From the NCBI GenBank assembly GCA_023459215.1, contig JAEWVF010000071.1:30150-94149 (forward strand): a stretch of 64,000 nucleotides of DNA. The letters run 5' to 3'. This DNA comes from Chloroflexota bacterium (GTDB lineage: Bacteria > Chloroflexota > Anaerolineae > Anaerolineales > Villigracilaceae). Of this stretch, positions 19,454 to 29,030 are shown one piece after another. Position numbers and translations under genes: made by a program. The notes under the pieces are model-generated. The model searched no databases, had not been told where the DNA came from, and saw only the letters and a list, made by a program, of their open reading frames with translations. The stretch's first letter is position 1. Every line of letters starts with the position of its first letter.

Positions 19454-20617
19454 TTAGCGATTTCCTTTGGCCCGGTTATGGGTCTTGCACAGCATTTGAC
19501 AATTCGCAATCTCTGTTGCGCCGCCTTTGCTCCAGGCTGCCACGTGGTCGGCGTCCATTTCGGCCAGTTTCCAGATTTTGCGCTGGTTGGCGTCATGTCC
19601 CAGGGCGCACAGCGGACAGTTGGATGCGCCGCTGGCTTCGGCTTGGGCGGTTTGGGCGGCGTAAACGCTTTTCTTGGCTGCCTCGTCAAAGACGCGCACA
19701 TCCAATAGCTTTGTATCGCTTGAACCGCCCAGGATGTACTCGAAAATGCCCTTGCGGTTTTTGACATACGGATCGCCGTAAAGTTTTTTCAGTTCCTGCG
19801 AAACCCTGGCCGGGTTATAGGCGGTGTGGTGATAGGTTTCGTACAGCCGCCCCCACTCCAGGCCGCGCATTTCGCTTTCGACATCGTTAAAGACGGTGGA
19901 AACCCAATCAATGACGCTGTTGAAATAGGCTTTTAACTCGCCGATGTTTTTATCGTGGCGGTGGCGGCTCATGTAATCGTCAATCTTGCCCTGGCTGACC
20001 CAATCGAGAGCGCGTTCCAGAAAATCCTGCCGGTTGGCGCTGCCTGAGATATACGCGCTCCATTTTTGGATGTTGGCGTTCTGGCTGTTGCTAAACTCGG
20101 ACTTGGCGAGCGTGACAAACGGCCCGGAATAAACGGCGTTCAAGATTTCCTGCGGGTTGACCGGCACGCCGTAAATGTTGATGGTTCTAAACCAGTCCTT
20201 GATCTCAGTTTCTGCGCCTTCGCACTCGTAAATCAGCAGTTTCGTTTCCAGGATTTTGGCGCGTTTGTCTGCTGCCAGCCCATCGAAGTATTGCTGCATC
20301 CCGTTTTCGTCTTTGATTGCAAACTTGTTGGTCACAAAGCGTCCAAAACTGGTGATGCGCTGCTGCCCGTCCAGGACTTCCAGAACCTCCTCGCTGACTT
20401 TGTTGAAATAGATCAAGCCCAGCGGATAGCCCTTCAGGATGGAGTCAATCACGGCCACATCCCTTTTGCCGTCGGCGTAGATGTAGTTGCGCTGGTACTC
20501 GGGCTGGATGGTCAGTTTGCCAGACAAGCCGAACAGGCCCTTGCCTTCGAGTTCGTTATAAACAAAACCCTCGCAAATATCTTTGACGGTGATCTCGGTT
20601 TTCAAGGTTGTTTTCAT
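19454..20617 (-). CDS. DUF262 domain protein with C-terminal HNH nuclease domain
   Basis: 387 aa. N-terminal DUF262 (ParB/Srx-like fold, as in GmrSD and BrxU) with [10 protein letters not shown] and the hallmark [11 protein letters not shown] (about residue 82). C-terminal [12 protein letters not shown], then [13 protein letters not shown] and [13 protein letters not shown], holding both Cys pairs and the D-H/N/H residues. DUF262-type proteins use nucleotide hydrolysis to license a nuclease, and several are type IV restriction enzymes. The start overlaps the stop of the methyltransferase gene (4 bp, ATGA junction), so the two are translationally coupled. Most likely the restriction-side partner of that methyltransferase; whether it cuts unmethylated or modified DNA is unknown. 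Confidence 0.82.
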   Translation of the reverse strand: MKTTLKTEITVKDICEGFVYNELEGKGLFGLSGKLTIQPEYQRNYIYADGKRDVAVIDSILKGYPLGLIYFNKVSEEVLEVLDGQQRITSFGRFVTNKFAIKDENGMQQYFDGLAADKRAKILETKLLIYECEGAETEIKDWFRTINIYGVPVNPQEILNAVYSGPFVTLAKSEFSNSQNANIQKWSAYISGSANRQDFLERALDWVSQGKIDDYMSRHRHDKNIGELKAYFNSVIDWVSTVFNDVESEMRGLEWGRLYETYHHTAYNPARVSQELKKLYGDPYVKNRKGIFEYILGGSSDTKLLDVRVFDEAAKKSVYAAQTAQAEASGASNCPLCALGHDANQRKIWKLAEMDADHVAAWSKGGATEIANCQMLCKTHNRAKGNR

Positions 20618-21744
20618 GTTGTTCTTTTCCTGATTAAAAGACGCGCATAGGTGGCTTTATACTCGTTGCCAATCTTGATTACACCGCGCCGGTTCAAATC
20701 CCCATAGTTTGGCATATCCTGTTCGGTATATTGCTTAATTTTTATCCCTGAATTGTCATCCCTGTCTGTTATTCCCAAAATTTCAAATTGTTCAGGGCTG
20801 TATTTATCGAGAAAACTGATTGGTACGCCCATTGCCCCATCATAGTCACTTGGAATGGCATCGGTAAACGGGACTTCGATGGCGTCGTAATTGTCATAGC
20901 GCTCATAGGCTGGTTTGCCCTTGATTTCCTTGTGCTTGCTGTATTTCAAGTTGTCCGCCATTGTCATCAACGGCAAGGGTTGGTGACGCCTGCCGTGATC
21001 GATGTTTGTAAACCAACGAACCCCTTTTATGCGTAAAAATTTTCTACCGTTTTCGTCTATTCTCCAGCCCGCCGCATTGATTGGATAACTATCAGGTACT
21101 TGAAATTCACGGTCGCCGCTGCTAATAGTTGGGCCAAGCCACACTTTGTTCTCTTCCAGCAATGGAAAAACTTCTTTATAGGTTATGGCGTTCATATTAC
21201 CGATAATGGAAAACTGTTTCTTTGCATCCATAATCCACGCCAAAAACTCACGAAAGAGCGAGAAAGGCGGGTTGGTAATGATAACGTCGGCTTCGTCGCG
21301 CAAGGCTTTGATCTCGGCGCTCCTGAAATCGCCGTCGCCGGCCAGGTAATGCCATTCCAGGTCGTCCACATTGACCTTACGGTCGCCGGTTTTGTCATGG
21401 GTCAGGCTGAAAATCTTGCCGTTTTTGACGGTTTTAACTTCGTCGAAATAGGGCGCGCGGGTTTCAAAGAGCGTCGGCTGGTAGCCGCTTTTATATTTTT
21501 TGCTCTCCACCGCATAACTGGTGCTGATCAGTTTTTTCAGCCCAAAGCGCTCGAAGTTCTGGGCAAAATACTTGGTGAAATTGCTCCACTCCGGGTCGTC
21601 ACAGGGCAGCAAGAGCGTCTTGCCTCGAAACACATCCGGGTTGAACTCCAAATAGGCCGATATTTCTTTTTCAATATCGGCATACTGGGTGTAGAACTCG
21701 TCGTTTTTTGCCCGTTGGGCTTCGGTGAGGTTGCTATTTGGCAT
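20614..21744 (-). CDS. Adenine-specific DNA methyltransferase, M.EcoRI family
   Basis: 376 aa from ATG at 21742-21744 (open upstream to 21825; the extra 27 residues are unlike the family start, which is normally close to [13 protein letters not shown]). Motif IV is [10 protein letters not shown], motif I-like region [13 protein letters not shown], as in the EcoRI-methylase family (PF13651). The family transfers methyl from SAM to N6 of adenine in a short target. Coupled to the DUF262-HNH gene. There is no EcoRI-like endonuclease here, so this would be a methyltransferase paired with a different type of nuclease. Confidence 0.85.
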   Translation of the reverse strand: MPNSNLTEAQRAKNDEFYTQYADIEKEISAYLEFNPDVFRGKTLLLPCDDPEWSNFTKYFAQNFERFGLKKLISTSYAVESKKYKSGYQPTLFETRAPYFDEVKTVKNGKIFSLTHDKTGDRKVNVDDLEWHYLAGDGDFRSAEIKALRDEADVIITNPPFSLFREFLAWIMDAKKQFSIIGNMNAITYKEVFPLLEENKVWLGPTISSGDREFQVPDSYPINAAGWRIDENGRKFLRIKGVRWFTNIDHGRRHQPLPLMTMADNLKYSKHKEIKGKPAYERYDNYDAIEVPFTDAIPSDYDGAMGVPISFLDKYSPEQFEILGITDRDDNSGIKIKQYTEQDMPNYGDLNRRGVIKIGNEYKATYARLLIRKRTT

Positions 21745-21931
21745 ACATGTTCCAGTCAGGATGATATTTGATGAGTTAAGGGGCGGGCTAAGGGCAGGCG
21801 TACTTATCAGCGTCGAAACCTTCACTTAGACAAGATGCCTGGCAGTTTTTAGCCATAAGAAACGCTGGCTTTTTCAATGAGTACGAGCAATAAATCTGCA
21901 TAAAAAAGATTGAGTTGAAAACATACAAACT

Positions 21932-22510
21932 TTAGGGATACGCAAATTTCATTATATATCCATCATCTAGAGGAAAAATTGCTATATTCGCTCCTGTATG
22001 AAGCCAATTCTGCTGGTCAATTTCGCCTGCCAAACTCATCCACATATTTGGTATTTGAATAAGTTTAATCGAATATAGAACGACACGCATAAGGTCACTT
22101 TTTGGCACTAGCGGCAGATATGGAGTGCGTTCATCGTAGTAAATTTTGTCAATCTTATAACCATCTATTCTGCACCAGTCAGGGGCTTGTGGAGCATTGA
22201 AATATTCCAAATGGAAACCCATAAGTTTTTCAGCGATTTCATCATCACTTAAACCTTGTGCATCAGAAAAAGATAATTTCACTGACGGGTATTGACAATA
22301 TTTTCTTTCGACATTTTTATCATTAAAGGGTAGTTGAAATTCTGTAGGAGTTGCCAGACTTTGTACAGACTCAATTGTTGAAGTTGGCGGAACAGAAGTC
22401 GAAGTGGATAGCGGAACGATTGTTTTTATTGGAGCAACTTCGGTTGCCGGCACACATGAAGCCAAAATAATCCCAATAAGCGCAACAATCACGAACATTT
22501 TTGTTTTCAT
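21932..22510 (-). CDS. Lipoprotein of unknown function
   Basis: About 192 aa from ATG at 22508-22510 (an alternative start at 22534 adds 8 residues ahead of the signal peptide). Signal peptide MKTKMFVIVALIGIILASC with the lipobox Cys, a Ser/Thr/Pro linker, then a globular domain with two Cys residues in ERKYCQYPS and APDWCRIDGYK. No family recognised. AT-rich and monocistronic, 187 bp behind the methyltransferase start. Extracytoplasmic location is well supported; function is not. Confidence 0.6.
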   Translation of the reverse strand: MKTKMFVIVALIGIILASCVPATEVAPIKTIVPLSTSTSVPPTSTIESVQSLATPTEFQLPFNDKNVERKYCQYPSVKLSFSDAQGLSDDEIAEKLMGFHLEYFNAPQAPDWCRIDGYKIDKIYYDERTPYLPLVPKSDLMRVVLYSIKLIQIPNMWMSLAGEIDQQNWLHTGANIAIFPLDDGYIMKFAYP

Positions 22511-22703
22511 TAATCCCTGTGCTTTGCAAGCCATGGCTTATCTCTTTCAAAAACCATCCCCATTACTATACCAAAAATCCCAGGCCTAAATCATCTGATA
22601 TTTGTCACCTTTTGTCGCTAACCGTTTAGGAGATGGATGCGATTCACAAAATCCGGGGGATGGTAAAGCGCTTCGAATCGGGTATGCTATTTTGGCTAAA
22701 TTG

Positions 22704-22741
22704 AAAATCCCCTCCCGTGATTATTTACAAGAGGGGATTTT
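22704..22741 (+). terminator. Terminator-like hairpin
   Basis: 11-bp stem (22704-22714 with 22731-22741) followed by GTTTTTT on the + strand. No + gene lies directly upstream; it may act on transcripts leaving glmS from the other side. Confidence 0.55.
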
Positions 22742-22760
22742 GTTTTTTATGGGCGTGATG

Positions 22761-22853
22761 TTTGTCATTTCGAAGGAGCCGCTCAGCGGCGACTGAGAAA
22801 TCCTGCGTTCTGCGATAAAGATTTCTCGCCGCTATGCGGCTCGAAATGACAAA
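22761..22853. repeat. Dispersed palindromic repeat, family A
   Basis: TTTGTCATTTCGAAGG at the left, CTCGAAATGACAAA at the right, with two inner GAGAAATC/GATTTCTC arms. Located between glmS and the hairpin at 22704. Confidence 0.7.
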
Positions 22854-22871
22854 CCACGCACCAATCATCAA

Positions 22872-24716
22872 TTACTCCACCGTCACACTCTTCGCCAGAT
22901 TCCTCGGCTGATCGACATCCAGCCCGCGGATGGTGGCAATATGATAGGCCAGCAGTTGCAGCGGGATAACCGTCACCAGCGGGCTGAGCATCCACGGCGC
23001 GGGCGGCACCCAGAGCACATGGTCGGCCATTTCGGAGACGAGCAGGTTGTCGCCTTCGGTCGCTACGGCAATCACCGTCCCACCGCGGGCTTTGGCCTGC
23101 TGGATCTGGCTGATCATTTTCTCGTGCCAGGGGTCTTGCGGCGCGATGCAAACGACCGGCATCGTCTCATCGATCAGCGCAATCGGCCCGTGCTTCATCT
23201 CGCCGGCCGGGTAGCCCTCGGCGTGGACGTAGGAAATTTCCTTCAGCTTGAGCGCGCCCTCGTAGGCAATCGGCATATTGATGCCGCGTCCCAAATACAG
23301 GCAGTCGCGGATGTCCTTGAGCGCGTGCGCCACCTTTTCCACCTCGGCTTCGCGGTTCATGGCGCGCCCCACCAGGTCTGGCACCAGGCGCAGGTCGGCT
23401 ACCAATGCCCGGCGGGTCTTTTCATCAATCGTGCCGCGCAGGTCGGCCAGCAGGATCGCCAGCATGTACTGGTCCACCAGCGGGGCGGTGAAGGCCTTGG
23501 TCGAGGCCACCCCAATTTCCGGCCCGGTCTGCATCGAGATGAACCCATCCGCCACGCGCATCGCCTGTGAGCCAATCGCGTTGACAATGCTCCAGACTGT
23601 CGCGCCCTTTTTGCGGCCTTCCTCCATCGCTGCCAGTGTATCAGCCGTCTCGCCCGACTGTGAAATCGCCAGCACGACTGTGTTTTCGTCCACAATCGGG
23701 TCGCTGTAGCGGAATTCCGAGCCAATCACCACCTCGACCGGCACCCGCGCAATCGTCTCGATCAGCGTTTTGCCGACCATCCCGGCATAAGCGGCTGTGC
23801 CGCAGGCGGTGATATAGATTTTCTGGATGCGTTTCGCCAGTTCGGGGGTCAGGTTCAATTCGGGCAGGCGGATTTTGCCATGGTCGAAATCGACGCGGCC
23901 CGCCAGGGTATCGGTCAGCGCCCGCACCTGTTCGTGGATTTCTTTTTGCATAAAGTGACGGAATTCGCCTTTTTCGGCGGCGACCGGGTCCCACGCGACG
24001 GTATGGATTTGCGGTTTGAGCGCTTTCCCATCGATCGTTTCAACCCGGATACTGTCTCTCGTTACGACGGCCATCTGACCCGATTCGAGGAAAATCACCC
24101 GGCGGGTGTGTTCCAGGATGGCCGGGATGTCGGAGGCGATGAAGTTTTCGCCCTCGCCCAGGCCGAGCACCACACCCCCGGCGTTGCCGATCCGCGCGCA
24201 GACGATTTTGTCCGGCTCCTCGGCGGATACCAGCACGATGCCGTGCGCCCCCTGAATCTGGCTGAAAGTCCGCCGTGCGGCTTCGCTCAAATCCAGCCCG
24301 CCCGCCTGGTGATGTTCCACCAGGTGGACAATCGTCTCGGTATCGGTGTCCGAGTTGAAGGTCACGCCCTCGCTGACCAGTTCATCCTTCAACTCCAGGT
24401 AATTTTCGACAATCCCGTTATGGACGACGACCACTTTGCCGGTCGCGCCCAGGTGCGGGTGGGCGTTGCGCGCGCTGGGTGCGCCGTGCGTGGCCCAACG
24501 GGTGTGCCCGATTCCCGGCGACCCGCTGATGGGCGACTGGCTGACCAGGTCGGTCAGGTTGCCCAGTTTACCCGCGTCGCGCCGGATTTCGATCTTGCCA
24601 TCCTGCACCACCGCCACACCGGCGGAATCATAACCACGATATTCAAGCCGTTTCAGGCCATTCAAAACAATCGGCGTCGCGTTACGCGGCCCGATATAAC
24701 CAACAATGCCACACAT
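22872..24716 (-). CDS. glmS: Glutamine--fructose-6-phosphate aminotransferase (isomerizing)
   Basis: 614 aa, full length. N-terminal Ntn glutaminase beginning MCGIVGYIG (Cys at position 2 becomes the nucleophile), RWATHG and HNGIVEN motifs; C-terminal tandem SIS domains with YITACGTAAYAG, AISQSGETADT, and the C-terminal tail AYHIATIRGLDVDQPRNLAKSVTVE-like block. Makes glucosamine-6-phosphate from fructose-6-phosphate and glutamine, the entry step to UDP-GlcNAc for murein; murA lies 6 kb away. Strong RBS (GGAGG) in front of ATG at 24714-24716. The upstream sequence shows no glmS-ribozyme core. Confidence 0.96.
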   Translation of the reverse strand: MCGIVGYIGPRNATPIVLNGLKRLEYRGYDSAGVAVVQDGKIEIRRDAGKLGNLTDLVSQSPISGSPGIGHTRWATHGAPSARNAHPHLGATGKVVVVHNGIVENYLELKDELVSEGVTFNSDTDTETIVHLVEHHQAGGLDLSEAARRTFSQIQGAHGIVLVSAEEPDKIVCARIGNAGGVVLGLGEGENFIASDIPAILEHTRRVIFLESGQMAVVTRDSIRVETIDGKALKPQIHTVAWDPVAAEKGEFRHFMQKEIHEQVRALTDTLAGRVDFDHGKIRLPELNLTPELAKRIQKIYITACGTAAYAGMVGKTLIETIARVPVEVVIGSEFRYSDPIVDENTVVLAISQSGETADTLAAMEEGRKKGATVWSIVNAIGSQAMRVADGFISMQTGPEIGVASTKAFTAPLVDQYMLAILLADLRGTIDEKTRRALVADLRLVPDLVGRAMNREAEVEKVAHALKDIRDCLYLGRGINMPIAYEGALKLKEISYVHAEGYPAGEMKHGPIALIDETMPVVCIAPQDPWHEKMISQIQQAKARGGTVIAVATEGDNLLVSEMADHVLWVPPAPWMLSPLVTVIPLQLLAYHIATIRGLDVDQPRNLAKSVTVE

Positions 24717-24756
24717 AGGGAATCCTCCAGGATCGTGAATGGTTAATGGTGATTGA

Positions 24757-24826
24757 TTGTCATTTCAAGTGTGATGGTCGAGTAGCGCGCAGCGCATATC
24801 GAGACCCAGCGGTTCGAAATGACAAA
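24757..24826. repeat. Dispersed palindromic repeat, family A
   Basis: TTGTCATTTCAAG at the left, GGTTCGAAATGACAA at the right; inner GGTCGAGTAGC and ATCGAGACC resemble the insertion inside alaS at 53074-53122. Confidence 0.65.
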
Positions 24827-25150
24827 TTACTATTCACCAATTACTACGTTTTCGCCGTTCCCACCCGTTTTGTCCGCCTGATTGCTCATGCGGTGTTATC
24901 GACTGGGTTGAATTCTCTGGAGGAAAAGATGGCGGGCGCTGGCGCACCCGGAGGGCTTCCGCTGATCTGTCGATTTTCTCCTGGCCTTTCCGGCCAGGAT
25001 AGCTCCATCCCGCGATGGAGAACCCTCATCCTCGTCACCCCGGCCAAAGCCGGGGCCATGCGCTGTCTTTTCCTGGGTTGGATTTTGTTATTCTGTTCCG
25101 GGCAACCTCCTGAATGAATTTTCGGCATTATACCGTAAAAGTCCGCAAAC
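24827..25150. other. Intergenic stretch with three successive hairpins, no credible gene
   Basis: Short frames exist on both strands but lack codon structure. Visible are three inverted repeats in a row: 24980-24998 (CCTGGCC arms), 25003-25020 (CTCCATC arms) and 25038-25055 (CCCCGGC arms); the last resembles the dispersed CCCCGGC-AAA-GCCGGGG repeat found in many genomes. Confidence 0.4.
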
Positions 25151-25189
25151 AAAAAACGGTGACCGCCTCAAGGTGGAACACCGTTTTTT
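25151..25189 (-). terminator. Intrinsic terminator
   Basis: 11-bp stem (25151-25161 with 25179-25189) ending in T6 on both strands; on the - strand it would end a transcript through 25216-25386. Confidence 0.7.
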
Positions 25190-25215
25190 GTTGTTTGTTT
25201 GCCTGTTGATGATTT

Positions 25216-25386
25216 TTATTCCAGCAACTCAACCATTGGTGATTGGGCCGGCTTGAAATTTTCATCCGCATTGAATTCAACGTTTGTGTTGCCTCCGCCG
25301 TTGAGAGTTGGGGCCTTTGGGCTTGGAACCAACAATTTGGATTGTGATTTCTGGATGTCTATCTCACGGGCTGCTTGATGAACATA
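25216..25386 (-). pseudogene. Possible remnant or start-less short coding stretch
   Basis: About 56 codons open on the - strand, ending with TAA (25216-25218). Protein-like content, e.g. REIDIQKSQSKLLVPSPK and NVEFNADENFKPAQSP. There is no in-frame ATG/GTG/TTG after the preceding stop; an ATG with six following codons is in another frame and would join by a single frameshift. It lies between two terminators (25446-25487 upstream, 25151-25189 downstream), as a small separate unit would. No family recognised; could be chance. Confidence 0.22.
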
Positions 25387-25445
25387 CTATTTTGAGTTTT
25401 TTAGATTGATGCAAAGTAGATTATTTTCCAATGGCATTATTTTAA

Positions 25446-25487
25446 AATATTTTCGAGCCAGATGTAAATTGCTGGCTCGAAAATATT
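25446..25487 (-). terminator. Intrinsic terminator of the Tad pilin operon
   Basis: 16-bp stem (25446-25461 with 25472-25487), 10-nt loop, A/T-rich arms; follows the stop of the TadE gene at 25512. Confidence 0.8.
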
Positions 25488-25511
25488 AGGAAATTATGTT
25501 CAACAGAATAA

Positions 25512-27572
25512 CTAACCTTCACCAAATGGTGTGCGGCTGGGCGTCGGTGTCAGTGAACGGGTTGGTGTAGGTGTGACTGTGGTCACAATCGGTGTTGGCG
25601 TGCGGGTTGGTGTGTTTGTGCGGGTTGGTGTATTGGTACGAGTAACAGAGGGTGTGAACGTTAATGTTCGTGTTGGTGTACTCGATGCGGTTGGCGTAGC
25701 TGTGCGCGTAGGTGTTCTCGATGGTGTTGGTGTGATTGACGGAGTATAAGTGCGTGTTGGCGTGTTTGTACGCGTCGGCGTATTTGTGCGTGTTGGCGTA
25801 TTTGTGCGTGTTGGCGTATTTGAAGGTGTTGGCGTCCTTGAAGGGGTCAGTGTTCGTGACGGAGTATAAGTACGCGTTGGCGTGTTTGTAATGGTTGCCG
25901 TGCGGCTCGCGGTCGGTGTGCGACTTGGTGTGCGGGTAATAGTGGGCGATGCAGTTGGGGTGTTAGGAAATTGGAAGGTAATTGTAATAGTTTCTGACCA
26001 GATGCCAGCGTAACTTTCAGCCCTGGCCCGTAATGTATAGATACCAGGTTCACGGCTATTCCAGTGCGAATCAGACATCCAGTTGCAGGTGGTGGTGCCT
26101 CCATAAACGCAATGCTTCCTGTCATAATCGCTGTACCAGTTGCGCAGCGTTCCACCAGAAGGCGCTTGGAGGTGGAATTGTATCCTGTTGATTTGACAGG
26201 TGTTGCCCAAATCAGCAGATAAGCCTCCGGGACAAACGTTGGGATCGTAAGCCAGGGCTTCAAACCGGGTTTCTCCGCGGCTGTTGATTACTTGGCCATC
26301 TACGGTTGGATTTACCCATTCGATAACCAATGGCAATGGAGTCGCAGTTGGGGTTAGTGTGGCTAGGGGCGCCGGAATGATGAATGTTGTTTCTACCCAA
26401 CCACTCCATATACCGTCTGGCCGACTGGCTCGGGCACGCAGGCGATAAGTACCGGGTGTTAAGCTACTATACACTGAGGGTGAAGATGAAACATCTTCAC
26501 ATGGATCATCTCCTCCAAAGAAGCAATAACCTCTTGATCCTTCGGTCGTGCTGGCAATGGATGTGTAACTACTACCTCCGTTATAACGGTGAAGTTGCAT
26601 GTTAACCTGGTTGATGCCGCATTTTTCGCTAAGATCTTCTGGAAGACCACTTGGGCATACATCGGGATCGTATGCAATAGATTCAAACCGAGTCTGGCTG
26701 ATTTCAGTAATATTAGTTCCTGGTTCGCTTGGGTTGACCCAGCGTACGATCAGCGGTTGAGGTGTGTTCGTTGGCGTTGGGGTATTGCTGGGTGTGATGC
26801 TTGGCGTTGGCGAAGTGGTCACTGTTGCGCTAACAGTGTGAGATGGCGTAACAGTGGGTAGATTTGGTTGTGGGGGCAGTTCGAGAACGCGTGAAACGCG
26901 GAAGCGTTCAACTGTGGCGGTACGATGTGATGCAAGATGATAATATTCCCAAGCCGTGCTAATAAATGGAGTTAAAAAGGGATGGTTATAATCAACCATA
27001 ACTTGCACCGAATCGCCGGGTAAACCTGCATCTTCACTGGTCGAGCCATCAGGCAAAGTACAATCGGAAAAATCTTGCAAGGCCAAGCTGCCAGTGCGCG
27101 GGTAGTCCGGCCGTCGGCTATCGCGGCTCGAACACAGGGTCATCTTGATGTATCCTGGTTTGAGATAGTTATTACCATCACTCGGCGAACCTATTATTGT
27201 ATCGTCGAAAACCAGCCCAACACGGTATCCATCGGCAACAGAATGAATCGAAGCCATGCGAGCTTGCATGATTTCATCTTCTTCTCCCAGGCCTCCGCAA
27301 GCCTCGCTTCCTACATCTGGCCCATCAACGCACAAAGCGGCATCATACTGATTGGTGATGGCGTAACGGATGGCTTGGCGAGTGATATTTTGTACGGTTA
27401 GCCAGGCTCCCAAGAGAATTGAGAAATCAATGATACCGAAAACAACCAGTAGGAAGATAGGCAAAGCCAGGGCAAATTCAACAGCAGCCTGTGATTTGCT
27501 TTGCATATGGAGATTCTTCTTCGCAATGATGGGGTTGCGGGGATACTTTATTTGACCATTCATAAGTTTCAA
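25512..27572 (-). CDS. Very large TadE-family minor pilin with duplicated extracellular domain and Thr/Pro tail
   Basis: 686 aa, against 150-200 aa for ordinary TadE. N-terminal TadE signature after a basic start: [24 protein letters not shown] pilin-like region to about residue 240 is followed by two copies of a module of about 150 residues (copy 1 from [12 protein letters not shown], copy 2 from [12 protein letters not shown]; both with [15 protein letters not shown], CGINQ/CQINR and [16 protein letters not shown] lines). The last 150 residues are almost pure Thr-Pro-Arg/Ser-Asn repeats and end without an anchor. Last gene of the pilin operon. The modules probably fold as beta-sandwich domains, and the tail is a likely glycosylated stalk; both points are inference. 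Confidence 0.75.
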   Translation of the reverse strand: MKLMNGQIKYPRNPIIAKKNLHMQSKSQAAVEFALALPIFLLVVFGIIDFSILLGAWLTVQNITRQAIRYAITNQYDAALCVDGPDVGSEACGGLGEEDEIMQARMASIHSVADGYRVGLVFDDTIIGSPSDGNNYLKPGYIKMTLCSSRDSRRPDYPRTGSLALQDFSDCTLPDGSTSEDAGLPGDSVQVMVDYNHPFLTPFISTAWEYYHLASHRTATVERFRVSRVLELPPQPNLPTVTPSHTVSATVTTSPTPSITPSNTPTPTNTPQPLIVRWVNPSEPGTNITEISQTRFESIAYDPDVCPSGLPEDLSEKCGINQVNMQLHRYNGGSSYTSIASTTEGSRGYCFFGGDDPCEDVSSSPSVYSSLTPGTYRLRARASRPDGIWSGWVETTFIIPAPLATLTPTATPLPLVIEWVNPTVDGQVINSRGETRFEALAYDPNVCPGGLSADLGNTCQINRIQFHLQAPSGGTLRNWYSDYDRKHCVYGGTTTCNWMSDSHWNSREPGIYTLRARAESYAGIWSETITITFQFPNTPTASPTITRTPSRTPTASRTATITNTPTRTYTPSRTLTPSRTPTPSNTPTRTNTPTRTNTPTRTNTPTRTYTPSITPTPSRTPTRTATPTASSTPTRTLTFTPSVTRTNTPTRTNTPTRTPTPIVTTVTPTPTRSLTPTPSRTPFGEG

Positions 27573-27593
27573 GCCTCGAATTTCAATGAAGGG

Positions 27594-29012
27594 CTAACGG
27601 GTAATGCGTGTGGCGATGTTGTTCGCAATTTGCAGGAAAATGGCGCGCAATTCGTTACTATCAGGTGCAGGATAATAAATACCGCGTGCGCCGGTATAAT
27701 TATTGGCTTCTTCGGGCGCAGCCAAATAGCTCATCAATGCGCCCGCTTCGGGTGTATTTTCGACAAGTTCACCTAGACCGATGGCGAATGTGTATACTTC
27801 CATGCCATAGAGAAAATCGGCCATGTCACGGGCATAATCATCCGGATCGTAAAGCAACGGCTCCGTTGCTGCATCATGTCTAACTGCCGGGTTGCCATCA
27901 CGGCAAAAGTTAAGAATTCTTCCCTCGGGGCAATAAGTTACACCACTTGAGCTATAGCCGATATTAGCCGCGCCATCGCCAAGGAATATAACTACCCAAA
28001 GCGATTCATCACGCGTTAAACCCTCTCGAGCTAGCATATTGCCAGCTAGTGCCAATCCCGCACCAGCATTAGTTGAATAACAATCGGGAATTAGACCATT
28101 TTCTCCAATGATGGCTTGCGGACAATCCATGCCTACAAATGGCCAAGTTGCAACATCACTCATGGTTGGGGATTTATTTGCCCAATCAGCGCTTGAAGCA
28201 AAATCCGTGGCGCCATTAGCATAATGGCGGCAAATGCTACCCTGAGATGCCTTGCTGACCGTTTCATCTCCCAAATAGGGACATGGTTCTGCCTCGAATA
28301 CTTGCAAATTATTTATTGCGGTTTCGATATCGCCCTGAACATTACTCAGGGTTAAAGTTTCATGGGCATAGCGATCAAAGGTCACTATACCTACACGATC
28401 ATAAGGAAAAAATAATTGATCAACGAAATCAAGAGCGGCTGCTTTGACTTTCTCAAAAGGCTGACACTCTCCAGGGACTGCATCATCATTAATCCTGTTA
28501 CAAAGAAAAGGATCTGTCATGGGATTCCCTTGAGAAAAGTCATTGGTCATCGATTCGGATACATCGATAACCAGAACCACATCTACTGTAGCCGCTTCTG
28601 ATTCTGCGCTGGCGCTGATGCGCAGGCTTTTAAACCCCAACACACTCATGAAAAAAGTAGGAACATCGGAACTGGCGGTAACCTCAACCAGTTTTCGTGG
28701 TGGGGTGGTACACATACTAGGGGTGTTATCGCAAGTGAGAACGGTGGCGCTGGGGTCAATCACCTCATTCAGAGCTAAAAACTCTTCTGCGGCGGCCTCA
28801 AGCTCTGCCAGCGTATATCCTTCTTTGATTTGATTGGAAGCATTCAATGCCGCGGCATCCACTGCGCGACGCAGACGGGCGTAACTGACATACATATAGC
28901 CAACATCAATTGCCAAGCCGATAATAGCTACCAGCACCAATAACATAATAGCGTACATGACCAAAATTTGGCCTCTGCTTTTCGTTTTCCGAGATGATAG
29001 TTTTTTGTCCAT
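27594..29012 (-). CDS. TadG-like pilus assembly protein with VWA domain
   Basis: 472 aa. N-terminal Flp/TadG helix (QILVMYAIMLLVLVAIIGLAI) followed by the conserved RRAVDAAALNASN line, then a von Willebrand A domain from about residue 145 with MIDAS residues D-x-S-x-S in VLVIDVSESM, plus later acidic/Thr positions (VTFDRYAHET, GDGAAN). TadG-type proteins are secreted minor components of Tad pili; the VWA version can bind metal and partner ligands. Lies between two TadE genes in the same operon, 18-21 bp from each. Confidence 0.8.
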   Translation of the reverse strand: MDKKLSSRKTKSRGQILVMYAIMLLVLVAIIGLAIDVGYMYVSYARLRRAVDAAALNASNQIKEGYTLAELEAAAEEFLALNEVIDPSATVLTCDNTPSMCTTPPRKLVEVTASSDVPTFFMSVLGFKSLRISASAESEAATVDVVLVIDVSESMTNDFSQGNPMTDPFLCNRINDDAVPGECQPFEKVKAAALDFVDQLFFPYDRVGIVTFDRYAHETLTLSNVQGDIETAINNLQVFEAEPCPYLGDETVSKASQGSICRHYANGATDFASSADWANKSPTMSDVATWPFVGMDCPQAIIGENGLIPDCYSTNAGAGLALAGNMLAREGLTRDESLWVVIFLGDGAANIGYSSSGVTYCPEGRILNFCRDGNPAVRHDAATEPLLYDPDDYARDMADFLYGMEVYTFAIGLGELVENTPEAGALMSYLAAPEEANNYTGARGIYYPAPDSNELRAIFLQIANNIATRITR

Positions 29013-29030
29013 TTGATTCTCGCAAGTTTC

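Noticed and set aside
24717..24760. glmS ribozyme or riboswitch
   Set aside because: No recognisable ribozyme core in the leader; the start codon is preceded by an ordinary GGAGG site and then a dispersed repeat.
24811..24825. GGTTCGAAAT as a tRNA T-arm
   Set aside because: Part of the family A palindromes (also at 58400); no acceptor or anticodon arms around it. No tRNA gene was found in the window.
24746..25152. Small genes of 88-123 codons upstream of glmS
   Set aside because: They run through palindromic repeats and hairpins, and have no RBS or protein-like pattern.
25530..25960. CRISPR-like tandem repeats
   Set aside because: Units of 12-18 bp in frame with the TadE gene, encoding Thr-Pro-Arg/Asn; no spacers.
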